This document shows, piece by piece, positions 45,698-58,039 of a stretch of 64,000 nucleotides of DNA (positions are counted from its first letter, which is position 1; each line of letters opens with the position of its first letter). Source of the DNA: Reticulitermes speratus. Taxonomy: Eukaryota > Arthropoda > Insecta > Blattodea > Rhinotermitidae. A model generated the notes under the pieces. The model worked only from the letters and a program-made list of their open reading frames with translations, had not been told where the DNA came from and did no database searches. A program made the position numbers and the translations under genes. The stretch is from contig JAJKFL010000003.1 of the NCBI GenBank assembly GCA_021186555.1, positions 30,988,908 to 31,052,907 of the forward strand, read 5' to 3'.

Positions 45698-45925
45698 AGT
45701 ATGTGTGTATGTTATGCTAGAATTAGGGCCAACAGGCTTGAACCCCACTGCACATATATTCTATAAGAAAGTTTAAACAATTTATTTTTTCTGTGTGGAA
45801 TGCACTGTATGCTACTTATGCGGTGCGCCATGATTTACCTGTCAGATACAAACTGCAGTAAGCATAATACTTCATTCATGGCAATAGTAGTCTAGCACTA
45901 CTATGTTATTTATTATCATAATTCA

Positions 45926-45967
45926 TAAAACTACATGTTTCGGCTAACTACGCCACCTTGAGACTAT
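45926..45967 (-). ncRNA. Degenerate hammerhead-like motif
   Basis: Minus strand: UCUCAAGGU, stem II GGC/GCC, GAAACAUGUAG. The first core block differs from CUGANGA; the GAAACAUGUA half is intact. Confidence 0.35.
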
Positions 45968-46772
45968 ATATAATAAACGGTAATATACAACATGTATAAT
46001 AAAATTACATTGTCAGATAAAATCAAGATTGAGCTCAACTTGTTACATAAGGAGCGTAATGTTCTAAGTAGGATGGTTTAATGCAGCCATGTGTCTCTTT
46101 GTTAATTTCATGTTTAAAATATGTTGAAATTAAAATCAAAATTAATATTTTTTTGATGTGGTGTAGTCGATAAGTTGTGTATGGAAACTTACTATCCATA
46201 AGATTGTTCAGGTTATGGAGTATTGTTTGTGCGTAGGAGGCCTCGCTTATTATCACGCTGACCCTTATTGTTCGTGATTGTATCTAATCCAAGCATTAAA
46301 GTGTGGATGGTATATTGATATTAACCACATAATGTTAATTCTGGCATTATACTGTGCAAGACGTTGTGTGCACGTTACAATCACTTGTAAAATCAGTATT
46401 TAAAACATGTATAAAAACACAGAGCCTAAAACCCTTAAAAATTCGTCAATTTTCATGTCGAAATAGTAAAATGCAGCAGTTTTGATCACCATGTTCCCTA
46501 TACACCTCTGGCTGTTTTGTTCTAGGTTTTGTATACTTGACGGACATTTAGTAATTATGTCTTGCTGTTTTCTGTCGTGTTTGTCTCATGCTGCGGTGTG
46601 TACAAATTACGACAACAGAACACATGTGAATCTGTAACAATAATTTTCATTTGAATCTTCAAGTTTTAACTAATATTCATATTGTATACACATATTATCC
46701 GCTATGTCTTATGCATGAATTTCTAATGATGATACATACTAATGTTTTATACATTTTTCCCCTTGTATGTGG

Positions 46773-46816
46773 TTCTGCCTGATGATAGTCCAGAAAGGCT
46801 GAAACATGTAGGAGGG
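46773..46816 (+). ncRNA. Hammerhead-like ribozyme motif
   Basis: UCUGC | CUGAUGA | U | AGUC-loop-GGCU | GAAACAUGUA | GGAGGG. Core is the textbook CUGAUGA; stem II pairs with one G-U; stem I has a mismatch at its second pair. AAGTGCATTTTGTTGG follows at 46850-46865, like the terminal repeats at 16.5 and 33.1 kb. Confidence 0.55.
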
Positions 46817-46919
46817 AGAAATATGTAATTATATATGTAAATTTACTACAAGTGCATTTTGTTGGACTTACATCAGTAATTGTCTATTGCACGGAAAACA
46901 TGGAAGACATTAAGAATTA

Positions 46920-48689
46920 TGTGTGTTTAGGATTTCCTTCAACATATTTGTCCCATGAAGATAATTTTCGCGAATCGAAACGTGTAGTGCAGAGAACAGT
47001 TGTAATAAATACAACTGTGCACGTTAGATGGGAAATTAAATGGAATTATAATTTGTAAATATTTAATTTCATTACAATTTTTAATAATATAATTATAATC
47101 TAATTACAATTTTTAACTGTTTAATTTAATTACAATTTTTAACTGTTCTGTTGGTGTGCGCCATCGACACTGGTGCCCTTACGCTGTATGGAGACGTCAC
47201 GCAGTGAGTGATATGAAAAAGCCCCTTATTCATAAAAAAAATCGCTATGGTGCAACGTGCTGTGAGCAAGCTCGGAAATAAAATTACGCCATCATACACA
47301 AACACAACAGCCATGCAATGGCCAGCGTAGATTGTGAGTAAACTCAAGTATTGAGTAAGATTACGGGGAGGGCAGGGAAGCAGATGGACTAAATGAAATT
47401 CTGAACTCACTCGACTCATGATGCTCCTGAGCCGGAGGCTCCGAGCAAGACGGAAAGCAGAACGAAGTGCAGCAGATACCTACAACGAACTGTGGATAGT
47501 CTCCACACATCGGCTGACACTTTTGTCAGAACATTGTTTACTGTAGACAGTGGTTCACTTCCTTTACAATCTACTGGCTTGATGAGTAAATTTATTTTCT
47601 TTAAAGTTTAAATTAATATATCCCGTGGTGCAGTCTGAACACTCAGTTAACAAATGCTCAGATAACAACCGACCAAAAACATTAATTTATTCGTAGAATA
47701 ATTCCATAAATATCTACAACTTTTACTTTATTAAAATAATTTCCATCTTCATTAGTGGCAGGTCATGAAACAAGACGTGAAAGCGAGAGACAAAGAAGAA
47801 AATAAATAAATAATGAATTAAATAAATAAACAAAAATACAGAAAAAACAAATCAAATTAATAATGAAAATATTAAGGATAAAGAAGTTCGAAATAGCAGG
47901 ATTATTTATCGGTGCTCATAAATCGTGCAAAAATTAAAACAGTTCGAGCATATTCCGGTCTAAGGAACGGAAAGAACTGAGTGGTCAGCCAGCCAGATCA
48001 CAACAGAGTTGCTGTTCGAGATTATTAACGTTGTAATCATTCGGCAGAGAGCTGTGTTCTGTCTTTTAAGAATACGTGCATTTTTGGAAGCTTGACTTTC
48101 GTGTGAGCACACCTACGCACTCACACACATAAGCCTCTTATATCCCCTGTGTTTCCTCAGCCACACTTCACATTCTATCCGACATTAGCAAAACGTGTTA
48201 GAAGCTTACGAATCCTGCTACACCTTAACGTGCCGTACACCCATGCTGCCATGTCGGATATTACCTACCGTGTCATTGTCACCCTCTGCCATAACACTAA
48301 TGCATAAGGATAAGTCATTCCCTGTTGCTGGGCAAGAGAAAAATTGATGAAAAATTACGTCCCGGGAGCTAAAAAACAAGCGGGAGGAAGGTGGGGGTGA
48401 AATTTTTAATGCATTATGCATGAAGTGGTCCGGTATAAGGGATGGAAGACTGCGTCGTATATACCTTACCTGAGACACTGGCTCAAATCGGTGCAAGAGT
48501 GGACTCCAATGCATTAACGGTAGTAAATTAGCAAGTTCCCGATTCCTAAAGAACGCAACACAGAACTGAACAAATGGCAGACGCTGATCTACGTTACAAG
48601 CACGTAAATGGAAATAAATAGAGCAATTATTACATTATCGCTAAGTATACTAACTAAATCGATGCAGCAGAGCCCCTCTTGAGAACCCA
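46920..48689. other. No gene seen; AT-rich short repeats
   Basis: AATTACAATTTTTAACTGTT units repeat at 47099-47145. A GAAACGUGUAG block at 46979-46989 may be another motif relic. Nothing else. Confidence 0.4.
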
Positions 48690-49065
48690 ACAGTCGCTCA
48701 GTTACTGACAAATTCCCCGCCTTTTATAGAGCATGAAATATCATTGCCGTTTTACATCAGGCCCTACCCTCAGCCAAGCGAAGAACACTGATTTCAATAT
48801 CATCATCCTATCTACACCTGGATCTTCCAAGTGATCCTTCCTTTGAGATTTTCTGACACATCACTTCTGTCCATGTCACGTGTGTATTATAGGACCTGCC
48901 CATCTCATTATTCTTGATTATCCCAACAATACTGGGTGAAGAGCATAATTTATAGTACTCTTCATTATCTAATTTCCTCCAGTCTCTTGTCACTTCCTCC
49001 ATTGGCGTCCCCATTATCATTCAAGGTTCCAACACTGAGAATACCTATCTGAGAGTCAAATAACC
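48690..49065 (-). pseudogene. LINE 3' fragment
   Basis: Minus frame has EEVTRDWRKLDNEEYYKLCS with SSPSIVGIIKNNEMGR, equivalent to the post-RT region of the fragment at 7967-8520, and a diverged 3' remainder. Short, frameshifted, 5'-truncated. Confidence 0.7.
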
Positions 49066-51217
49066 TATCTTCGCTTCCATGTGGTTTAGTTTCTTGAGAT
49101 TAAATCTCTACGTATCAAATATCCGAGTTACTCGTTCGCCTACCGACACACTTCCTCTCTCATTTTTACATTCAGATACTGATAAGTACAGACAGCTCGT
49201 ACGGAAGATAGGACACCAAGCACACATGAACGCAAAATTCTACGAAGATGTGATGTCTGTCTTTCTATCAGCAACATTGTATTTATAAATGTCGCGATGT
49301 GGGAACGTTGTAGACGGACTTAGGGCAATTATATTTTTAAAGTAGCAAAGTTTACTGTTCCATCCTCATTATCATAACTAGTTTCATATAAATTCTAGTT
49401 CCAAATTGTCGGGTTGAAACTATCTTATCTCCCTATAGTTGTATTTACATCCCTCAACAATACTTTCATGTGCTAATTCCAAGGACTTGCCAAATACGCG
49501 CTGCAGTTCTTCATAAATCCTGTCCTTTTTCATAATTACTTTTACCTTCAGTTCGGGCAACGCATTTAGAAAAAATCACACGAATGACCTCTTAGTAAGA
49601 AATTACATAAGACATATTACTAACAAACCATCCTCTCTTAATTGGTGACATGTCTCCCTTTTGTACTAAAAAGCCTGTCCGCAAACAATATTTGTTTTCC
49701 TATTTCCACAGAACCGTTCTATATCACTGGTTCAGTACCCCCACTCCCGTTGGATCTGACCTCCTGTATTCCCACTAAATCGTATTTTAACATTCTCTTG
49801 CTAACATTTTCAATAATCCACACAGACTCATAATATTTCCAGTTCCGAATTCCATGTCCAGTTCCCTTAGTTTGGTGGTTTCAAAGAATTCGTTCAACTC
49901 CGAAGACCTATGTAACATCCTGTAAAATGCTGGGATGTGCTGTGAGCTCCCACCCAACCCCCAACCTACAGGGACATCCCTTGCGGCGGGCCGCTACTGA
50001 TTATTACATACTCGTATATTGTCAACTACCATCCACATCTGCAGGCCACAACCAGTATCATTATCACACTCGCCTCAGTAGAGCGCACGACCGGGCTTTC
50101 TCAAGACCTCGTGAACATATTTCAGGAGCAGCAAGGCCCTCTGTCACATCTAATCTAAACACTTGACACAAAGATGTGGCACTTCAAGCAGTGAGGATGT
50201 GCAGTTGGAACAGCACAACAACGTTTGGCCCTCCGCCTGCTTGAAATATCCGCAAATTCATTAATGAACTCACTAGTAATATATAACATACTTGTGATTT
50301 AGGCCTATTCATGTTACTAAATTGGGCATAATAATTCCAAGTTCTCTGACCAACAACACCCTGTTTATAGATTAGGATATAACTACCGATGTTTGCAATA
50401 GACAATGCCTCATGTCTCTCGTTCAGATTCTTCCGTTATACTTCCATTCCTGAACACAGCATTCGTGTTCCGTAACTACAAACGAATTGCTTCTGACGTC
50501 AAGGCTGATGATAATGCTTTCAACCTCAAAACGTCAACATTATCAGCAGCAGCAGCGGTACCATCACCAACCACCACCACCACCACCATCAAAACATCAC
50601 ACCACAGTCTTCACCTCGGCACTATACAGAAATAACTGGTTTCATTTTCCTGCCACTTTATCACTTGAACCTAAAGAAAATTCCTGACGGTATCGAACCC
50701 GGTCGTTTACCCCCTGGCCAAATACTTTACAGACTCAACAGTCGTGGTTTACCAGTTATTATCATAAACTTTGCGGAGAGGAAACTAATGGATGAAGACG
50801 AAAGATTCCACATTAGTAACTCCAGATACAATATCCGTATTCTATGAACTTTCGTTATTATAATAAACTTATATCTGCCGCAGCCTAAATAAAAACGGAC
50901 AACCCAACGGGCGGGTGCTTCTTCCAATCATATCAAACCAAAATTAAGGATCAATATCTTCCTCCGAAATAATATACAAAATTTGTCATCACAGAACTGC
51001 GGTAGCTGCCAACTCCCATACTGCAAAGCGTTATACGCTACACTTAATGCAAGTAACTATAATGGCATCGTATTTCGATTTCAAAGCGAGAAATTCCGCA
51101 GCAACAGGCCTAATTTACACTTTATTAGCGAATCAAAACTATAACGTAATACCTAACTGCAAGTGAAAAGTGTAATTTGACTTCACTACAATGAAACAAA
51201 ACAGGACACGCGTCACC

Positions 51218-51259
<42 letters not shown>

Positions 51260-52040
51260 CCTTCGTCCCTCGTCTTCCTTCTCCTTATGTGCATATGTGT
51301 AAATGACAAAACTAGTAGTTCCGTGAATTACAAATATGAAAATCTGTATTACAAATAAGAGTTCTGAACTCACCACAGTGTGCCACTTCGCTTTTTTTTA
51401 ACGAGTCTCTTCGGAGCTTCAATTCTAGTAAGCAAAGACAGTAAACCTACCTCACTGCCGCCTGAATTATGACGTACTATACAGTAATTCATTGTTCCAT
51501 ACACCGCTTTGGTTCTGAAGTATACGGTACGAAAAGGGAGCTGTAAGGTATCCATATTGGACAAGCGGGGGCTCACGTCTTCACAAGAAAAAATCAAAAG
51601 GAAATGAAAAGCGAAGGAGGAAAAAATAGAAATTGGCAAATAATGCAAGTTCACAGAGAAATGTAGTATAGGCCTATACGTGGCTTTTGCTGTAAGTCAC
51701 AAGCACTTTAGTAAAACAGGGACACAAAAGGAATTATCGCACCTGTAGTCCACTCCGTAACTTTGGTTTTCGGATTCCAGCAGCATGGTATGCTCAAGCG
51801 TTTCCAACGTATCGGCATACAATGCAGTCGGCATTCGCCCTGCAACGTACGTCGAAACAGTGGAAGATCTTCCACACACGATGCGGCTATACCGCAAAAG
51901 CCGAAGCTGTACATGAAGCACAGCACGCGGAAACACAAGATGATTTTACTAATGCAATTATTGCCACAAATTCCAGCAATAAATCCATAATGGCATTATA
52001 TGGTCAGAAGACTGTTCATTTTTCAAACTCCGTCATTGAT
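49066..52040. other. Long stretch without supported features
   Basis: About 3 kb without a recognised element. A TTA run of about twelve units is at 51220-51257, with CAG and CCA runs at 50541-50588. Confidence 0.4.
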
Positions 52041-52045
52041 ATACG

Positions 52046-52309
52046 TAATGTTATACATATTCCGTGCAGTTGTCTTCCACGCACTACTGCACAAAGAAAT
52101 TTGTATTTTGGCTTTCTTTATTATTACCATTCACTTTAATTTTTATATATTTAGGTGTTAACTGATGGTTTCTGCATATTTTATTGAACCAGATAGCTGA
52201 ATTTGTCTTCAATAGTTTCTCTTTCATGTTCTTGAAACTACGTACAGTCTTTGCCTGTTGGGCATTTATATACTTAATGTTATACATAGTCCGTGCACTT
52301 GTCTTCCAC
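52046..52309. repeat. Direct repeat pair, 35 bp
   Basis: TAATGTTATACATATTCCG... (52046-52080) and its copy (52275-52309) match at 33 of 35 positions and are 229 bases apart. Confidence 0.75.
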
Positions 52310-52654
52310 ACACACACAAAACTTTTACTTCCAACTGCGCAGATTACAATACATCTGCATTCGAAAAGTCTGCGCTACTTTCATTATGATGGCCCAGAAC
52401 TCTTGATTTATTTATTTATCATTCGTATCACTTATTTATCGACCCTGTATCCAACTGTAAATATCGAATAAAATATGAATACCGATACAATCACGAAAAG
52501 ATCAATTGAGAAATACGAGGACTTAACAGCTTGTGCCGATGTAGACGAAATTCTTTGATTGCTCACGTAACACAGTCGACCACAGGCTGGTATTATGAAA
52601 AACACACGAGACCTACACACATGCATTTCTCTTCTTACCTCACATAAAGCTGTC

Positions 52655-52742
52655 CCTGTCCACACCACGAAGGCATATAGAGAGAGAAAAGGGATAGCTC
52701 CACTCATCCTTAACCTCGGCGACAGATGAAGATGTGTTGCCA
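52655..52742 (-). mobile_element. SINE 3' scrap, family B
   Basis: Complement of the 3' end: CTGTCCCTGTCCAC, ATAGCTCCACTCATCC, TTAACCTCGGCGACAGATG. Confidence 0.55.
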
Positions 52743-53237
52743 AATATACCCTAATAATATAACCTAACTAAAGAAACTGTACGCCTTGGAATCCGAAAGT
52801 TCATTAGCACCTTGTTCAAAAGAGAGTGCCACTAGTCCCTATTCTAAGCAAAATAAATGAAATAGACAACTCTACCCTACTGTTTTAATAGTGATTTTAA
52901 TATTATCCTCTATCTACGCACAGGTCTTTAAAGTTGGCCCTTACCTTCAGGTTTTTCCTACTCAAGTTCCGTGTTCATTTCACTCCTCTCACAAGCGTAC
53001 TCTGCACATCTCATCCTTCTTGATTTCATCACGCTAATATGAGCAAATAGGCCAATCCGAGTGGTGAGGAACATAAATTATGAATCTTCCCATTACGCAA
53101 TTTTCCCCAGTATTTTCACTGCCTGTCTCTTAATTACGGACAGTCTCCTCCTCAAAACCCTTGGTCAAAGATCCCCAATCTGTGTTTTTCCCTTAATGTG
53201 AGAGACCACGTGTCACGACCATACAAAACAACAGGCA

Positions 53238-53560
53238 AAACAGGCCTAACGAACATCGCGGTTGAGCGGGTAGCAAATGTACTACGAATTCAATAAGTGC
53301 CGGGTTCTAGGTTTGACTGAATAACAGATATCCTGAGGTTATTCGTGGTGTTACTCACTCCCTCGAGACAAATTCCGGGATAGTAACTAGAATAAGGCAA
53401 CGACCGCTTCCTTCCACGTACTTTTAAATTATTTATTCACTAAACACCCAACCCTTTGAATCATATAAACTGAACTGTTGAGAAAGCCGTTAAATAATCT
53501 GTACATAAATTTTAAAATAAATACATAAATAACAGATACAAATAATCTTGCGTATTTTAA
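53238..53560 (+). mobile_element. SINE, family C, inserted in the LINE
   Basis: tRNA-like head CGCGGTTGAGCGGGTAGC with B-box-like GGGTTCTAGGTTTGAC, body TTATTCGTGGTGTTACTCAC, AAGGCAACGACCGCTTCC, 3' end GAAAGCCGTTAAATAA, and an A/T-rich tail of ATAAAT units. LINE homology stops on one side and resumes on the other, which fixes the order of insertion. Confidence 0.7.
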
Positions 53561-54299
53561 TCTTCAGTTTATAGATACCAGACGTAAAAACAAATGACAC
53601 TGAACTGAATTGTAACAAGCATGCCCTTAATTGAATCTGCTCTTAAATTAATTGTGAATGTAATTTTAATCTGTTATTCTCCTTCCCACGTATTTGAACT
53701 CTGAACTTCTTGGACATGACCCCGTGCAAAATGTTCATAATCACCGCTTTCATAACCTCGAATCTCGATTATTTGAACTTTTTCACTTAACTTTGTATCA
53801 CAATTTTGACCTGTACACTTGAGATGAGGCAATGAACACAATAATTACTGAGTTTTGTCTGCGCCTGTTTATAGACCACCCTTCCTGTTGCCATCTAATA
53901 CAAATTGTGTGTTTATGTTTATGCCATTTATGGACGTACAGTCTATTCTAGCATCCCTCCCCCGTCTTCTTGGACCTTTCTAATGGCGTATCCTAACAAG
54001 AAGCTGAATATCTCTCGAGATAAAGCATCGTCTTGTTTCAGATCATTCTGAATGGATACGAATGAAACAAATATCGTGACTTTGCTGTAGGTTTCATTTA
54101 AATGCATTTTAAGTAGTCTAGCCAGTTTCGTGGCTATGTCGAATTCAATAAGATCGTCACACAATTCATCCCTAAGAACTGAACGATAGGCTTTCTTAAA
54201 AACCCGTAAACAGCTCGTGAACTGAACATGATGAGTATTTGATATATTGCAACGAAGTCCACATGGATCAGCCCCAGCAATCACTTCAGAGACTCATGG

Positions 54300-55178
54300 G
54301 ATAAAATTGCGCAAGCAGTTGATAACAGTGACATGATCAATAGTTACTACTATGATATTTATGGCCCTTTTGAATAAAATTGGGCAACCAGTTGATAACA
54401 GTGACATGATCAATAGTTACTACTATGATATTTATGGCCCTTTTGAATAAAAATTGAGCAACCAGTTGATAACAGTGACATGATCAATAGTTACTAATAT
54501 GATATTTATGGCCCTTTTCAATAAAATTCAGAAAGCAGTTGATAACAGTGACATGATCAATAGTTACTACAGTGACATTGATGGCCCTTTTGAATAAAAA
54601 TGGAGAAAGCAGTTGATAACAGTGACATGATCAATAGTTACAACAGTGATATTTATGGCCCTTTGCAATAAAATTGAGCAAGCAGTTGATAACAGTGACA
54701 TGATCAATAGTTACTACAGTGACATTTATGGCCCTTTTGAATAAAACTGAGCAAGCAGTTGATAACAGTGACATGATCAATAGTTACTACTGTGCTATTT
54801 ATGGCCCTTTGGAATAAAATTGAGCAAGCAGTTGATAACAGTGACATGATCAACAGTTACTGCAGCGATATTTATGGCCCTTTGGAGTAAAATTGAGCAA
54901 GCAGTTGATAACAGTGATATGATCAATAGTTACTACAGTGCTATTTATGGCCCTTTGGAATAAAATTGAGCAAACAGTTGATAACAGTGACATGATCAAT
55001 AGTTACTGCAGCGATATTTATGGCCCTTTGGAGTAAAATTGAGCAAGCAGTTGATAACAGTGACATGATCAATAGTTACTGCAGCGATATTTATGGCCCT
55101 TTGGAATAAAATTGAGCAAGCAATTGATAACAGTGACATGATCAATAATTACTGCAGCGATATTTATGGCCGTTTCGT
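54300..55178. repeat. 12-unit 73-bp minisatellite derived from LINE RT sequence
   Basis: GATAACAGTGACATGATCAA starts units at 54321, 54394, 54468, 54541, 54615, 54688, 54761, 54834, 54907 (one substitution), 54980, 55053 and 55126; spacing 73 or 74. On minus the unit has GCTGCAGTAACTATTGATC and CACTGTTATCAACT, as the LINE copy at 27519-27589 has GCTGTAGTAATTATCC and CACTGTTACCAATT, with one base fewer between them. It encodes KGHKYRCSNY and, one frame over, MSLLST, the LINE RT motif sequence. Units 7-8 and 9-10 are near-identical pairs (TGTGCTATTT/GGAATAAA alternating with GCAGCGATATT/GGAGTAAA), so part of the array grew by dimers. Confidence 0.92.
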
Positions 55179-55800
55179 GAAAACGTAAAATTACGAGTAC
55201 AGATTTTTCCTCTGCTGTGACAATTTCCCCTTAGTCCAGACATAATTAATAATTCTGTAGTTCTCAGAACATAATGTTTCGCTTCCTGCTTGTGTTAATT
55301 CTGTCGGAATCTGGTCACTTCTGAGCAATTTATACCACTTCAACTCTTCAATGACCACCTCAACCTCAAAGGCAGTAAAGCCAGGCACCAAAGACTCAGT
55401 TGTGTGTGTTTTCAGTCTTCCTGACGTCGTTAACGTCATGCACACGTAACAGTTAACAGAAGCAATTTTTCCACCTATTCCAAGTGTTGTGGGAAATTGC
55501 AGGCAGATCATCATCGCCACGGGTAGTTCTAGGTTGGTGACACACCTCACATTTATTTACGTCTCTATTGACTTCTCTAATATTCTTGTTTCCACTGCTT
55601 GTTTGAAGCCCATAAATTCTGTCATCATGAATTCAAACAAATTGTATACCATTTTTACACAGCAACGATTAGGATTCTTATCCGTAATGATGTAAGTGTA
55701 TTTAAATGTTTTTGTACTCCTCTCAAGAAAGCGGAAACCAAAGTATAACACAATACCCGTTAAACAGCAAATGCCAAAGATGTGATACACTTTACAACTG

Positions 55801-57104
55801 TCGTAGGATTCGGAAGTGTTCTAAGTCTTAAATATTTCCTTATAGACAAACCACATACACTCGTAGTTAAATGGCTATACGGTCTCGAAAATAACCTTCG
55901 AAACTTAACGGGTTTACTAGGATGCCTGACGTCTGTACTAATTCAACATGTATTAACTTAATAGAGTTAATATAATGTGACGCATTAGAATTCGAAATAC
56001 ACCCACTAACAAATCACAGTTTTATTAACTTTAAGGTTTTTCGCAAGCATCCATTCGCCTGAGCGTCCGTCTAAATAAACCTTGCAAATATAAATAAGGC
56101 CTCAAACGTAGTGCACATAAACTCCACGAATCAGTGTCAAGAAAAGTTCGAAAGCAACAAGCATTCGAGTCCCAGATCACACACTCCTCTCCCAGAATGT
56201 AATCTGGAGACAAAATAGCCTGCCTTGTGGTAATGTAAGCAAATTATTACACTTCCAGTAATTAAAGAACAAATTTGTTTATTGAAACCCGACCTTAGCC
56301 ATGAAATAAAAGATTGAACTCTTCATGACAGAAAAGTGTTAAATTTGTAACACAAAATCACAGTGTGCTCGGATACATTTTCTAAACCGTACACAATACA
56401 GAAATATAAAGGAGAACAAGAATGTTTATGTTACAAGTCTGCGGTGACTGTTAATCAAAATTTTGTACGCATTTATACCTTGTTCGTTTCGAACTCACTT
56501 GAACCTTTTCGATTTAATGACCATAATCACACAATATGGTCTATTCCCCCAGGGTCAAAACATTCTGCTTTACACCTCGTATCAGAACATATTCCTTCAT
56601 ACTACTGGACCAACTTTCGCAATGACACATAATGATAAAAGTCAACTGAAAGAAGAAAGAACGATAAAAAAGAAGAAAGAGGAAGAAACCGATAGCAAAA
56701 TACCTAGGGAAGGAAATCTCAGATCATGTGGGGGAGCATAGTTTCACTGCGGCTAGGTTCAGATTGATATTTCACATCGCATTCAATTTCATAAAGATTA
56801 CTACTGAGTTACAGCAGTAACCAAGAAGAAGGCAGTGAAGGGGAAGACATGAAGGGCTACTTCCAGATTTTTTACGACTGCCATTATGTGAGCTAGCATT
56901 TCCAGCGAAGCCCATCTTCCAGGTGTGCTTCGTGATAAGGGAAAGGTGGCGGAAGCAGCCCTCCCGAGAGGCAGGCAACCCAAGGGACACAGCTAACTTG
57001 GTAATCAGTCCTAGTTGCTATTAACAACGCCGCACTTGTGATAAATGTTCCATCCGGAACGAGTTACAACACAGATTCACAAAAAACGCCGTGCGTCAAA
57101 GGAT
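55801..57104. other. No supported features
   Basis: An A-rich purine stretch at 56640-56700; frames here have no motifs. Confidence 0.35.
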
Positions 57105-57410
57105 ACATTTAGGCTACGGATACAGGCAGGATGTTCAAGTAATCGTGGTTCGATTCATAGCAGGGGAAAAAAAAGATTTATCTCTTCACTAAAACATCCA
57201 GATCGGTTCTGGGGCCCACCCAGGCTCCTAGTGAATGTGCATCAGTGGCTTTTAACCCGGGACTAAAGTGGCCGGGAGCGTGAAACTAACCATTTACTTT
57301 AATCTAGTGCCAAGGTTAAGAATGCATGGATGTATACATGTGCTCCTCCATAGGACTTCATGGCGTGTACAGGGATAAATTTACTTTTACCTCCGGCATT
57401 ATAGTCGCAC
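57105..57410 (+). mobile_element. SINE, family B
   Basis: B box CGTGGTTCGATTC, then AAAACATCCAGATCGGTTCTG, GGGCCCACCCAG, CTAAAGTGGCCGGGAGCGTG, CTAGTGCCAAGGTTAAGAAT, ACTTCATGGCGTG. Near full length; the A box is weak. Confidence 0.75.
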
Positions 57411-57504
57411 CTTCTGAATGGTCTTCCTATTAGTCTGTCCCTTGGATTTGCATTGAAGGGTGGGTTAGACACAGTATATAGCTTATGTAAGGTTACAGAT
57501 AAGC

Positions 57505-57760
57505 CGATCCCGGCAGCTGTGCGGTCTAAGGCGTAGATTTGCGGCCGCTCGACTACTGGGATTGCGGGTTCGAATTCCGCTGAAGCCATATATGTTCGTC
57601 TCTTGTTTTTGTGTGTTGTGTCGGTAGTGGCCTCTGCGACGAGGTCATCACTTGTTCAGCGAAGTCCTACCGGATGTGTGTGTGTGTCTAATGTGTGTGA
57701 TCTGGAAACCTCAAAAGAGGCGGCCTAGGCCCGCTTTGGGCTCTACAGCCACAGAAAAAA
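57505..57760 (+). mobile_element. SINE, family A (plus orientation)
   Basis: Head GCCGATCCCGGCAGCTGTG, A box TGTGCGGTCTAAGGCG, B box GCGGGTTCGAATTCC, body CCTCTGCGACGAGGTCATC and GAAGTCCTACCGG, ending CTCTACAGCCACAGAAAAAA. It confirms the tRNA-Leu-like origin of the family. A (GT)n expansion lies at 57677-57690. Confidence 0.85.
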
Positions 57761-58039
57761 TGTTTATAGATCCGAAAGCGGTTATCGTCCCTTCTAAAAT
57801 TCTTTGAACAGAAATTCTGGTACAAATTCTTGCAAAACCAAAATGAATGATCGTGGATGACTTTTCTTTAAATAAACGAAATACTCTAAGCTTAAGATTA
57901 TGTTTTTTGCTTACATGTCCAGCGTTATAATAAATTACATAACTTTATGTAGTAGTGTATTCCGTGTGGCATCTTGTAAATTTCTGTTGTGTATAGTAAA
58001 CAAGACAACAGACATTGTCAGACACAACTAGAAGAAGGA
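57761..58039. other. No supported features
   Basis: Any 5' terminal repeat of the adjacent Penelope-like element could lie here, but no ribozyme motif is visible. Confidence 0.3.

Larger units (their letters stand above)
52770..55800 (-). pseudogene. LINE copy with internal minisatellite and SINE insertion
   Basis: One non-LTR element on minus, read from right to left. 55800-55550: diverged pre-RT region (SSGNKNIREV). 55550-55191: open frame with LKTHTTESLVPGF, AFEVEVVIEELKWYK, SDQIPTELTQAG, ending TKGKLSQQRKNLYS. Next is the 12-unit array (54300-55178). Then 54284-53943: open frame with ADPCGL, VFKKAYRSVLRDELCDDLIE, LKMHLNETYSKV, LKQDDALSREIF and YAIRKVQ, the RT palm region. Further on, FKYVGRRITD and KSRFN near 53650-53600, then a SINE, then LPVVLYGRDTWSLTLREKH from about 53240 and a decayed 3' end. 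The YADD motif is not seen, so it is inactive. Residues between KNLYS and ADPCGL are those replaced by the array. Confidence 0.82.

Noticed and set aside
54300..55178. CRISPR-like array
   Set aside because: The 73-bp units are contiguous homologous repeats without unique spacers, in a eukaryotic genome, and match LINE coding sequence.
57505..57600. Possible tRNA-Leu gene (A box GCGGTCTAAGGCG and B box GGTTCGAATTCC)
   Set aside because: Acceptor pairing is lost and it is joined to a repeated body and A tail present in four copies, so it is a SINE head.
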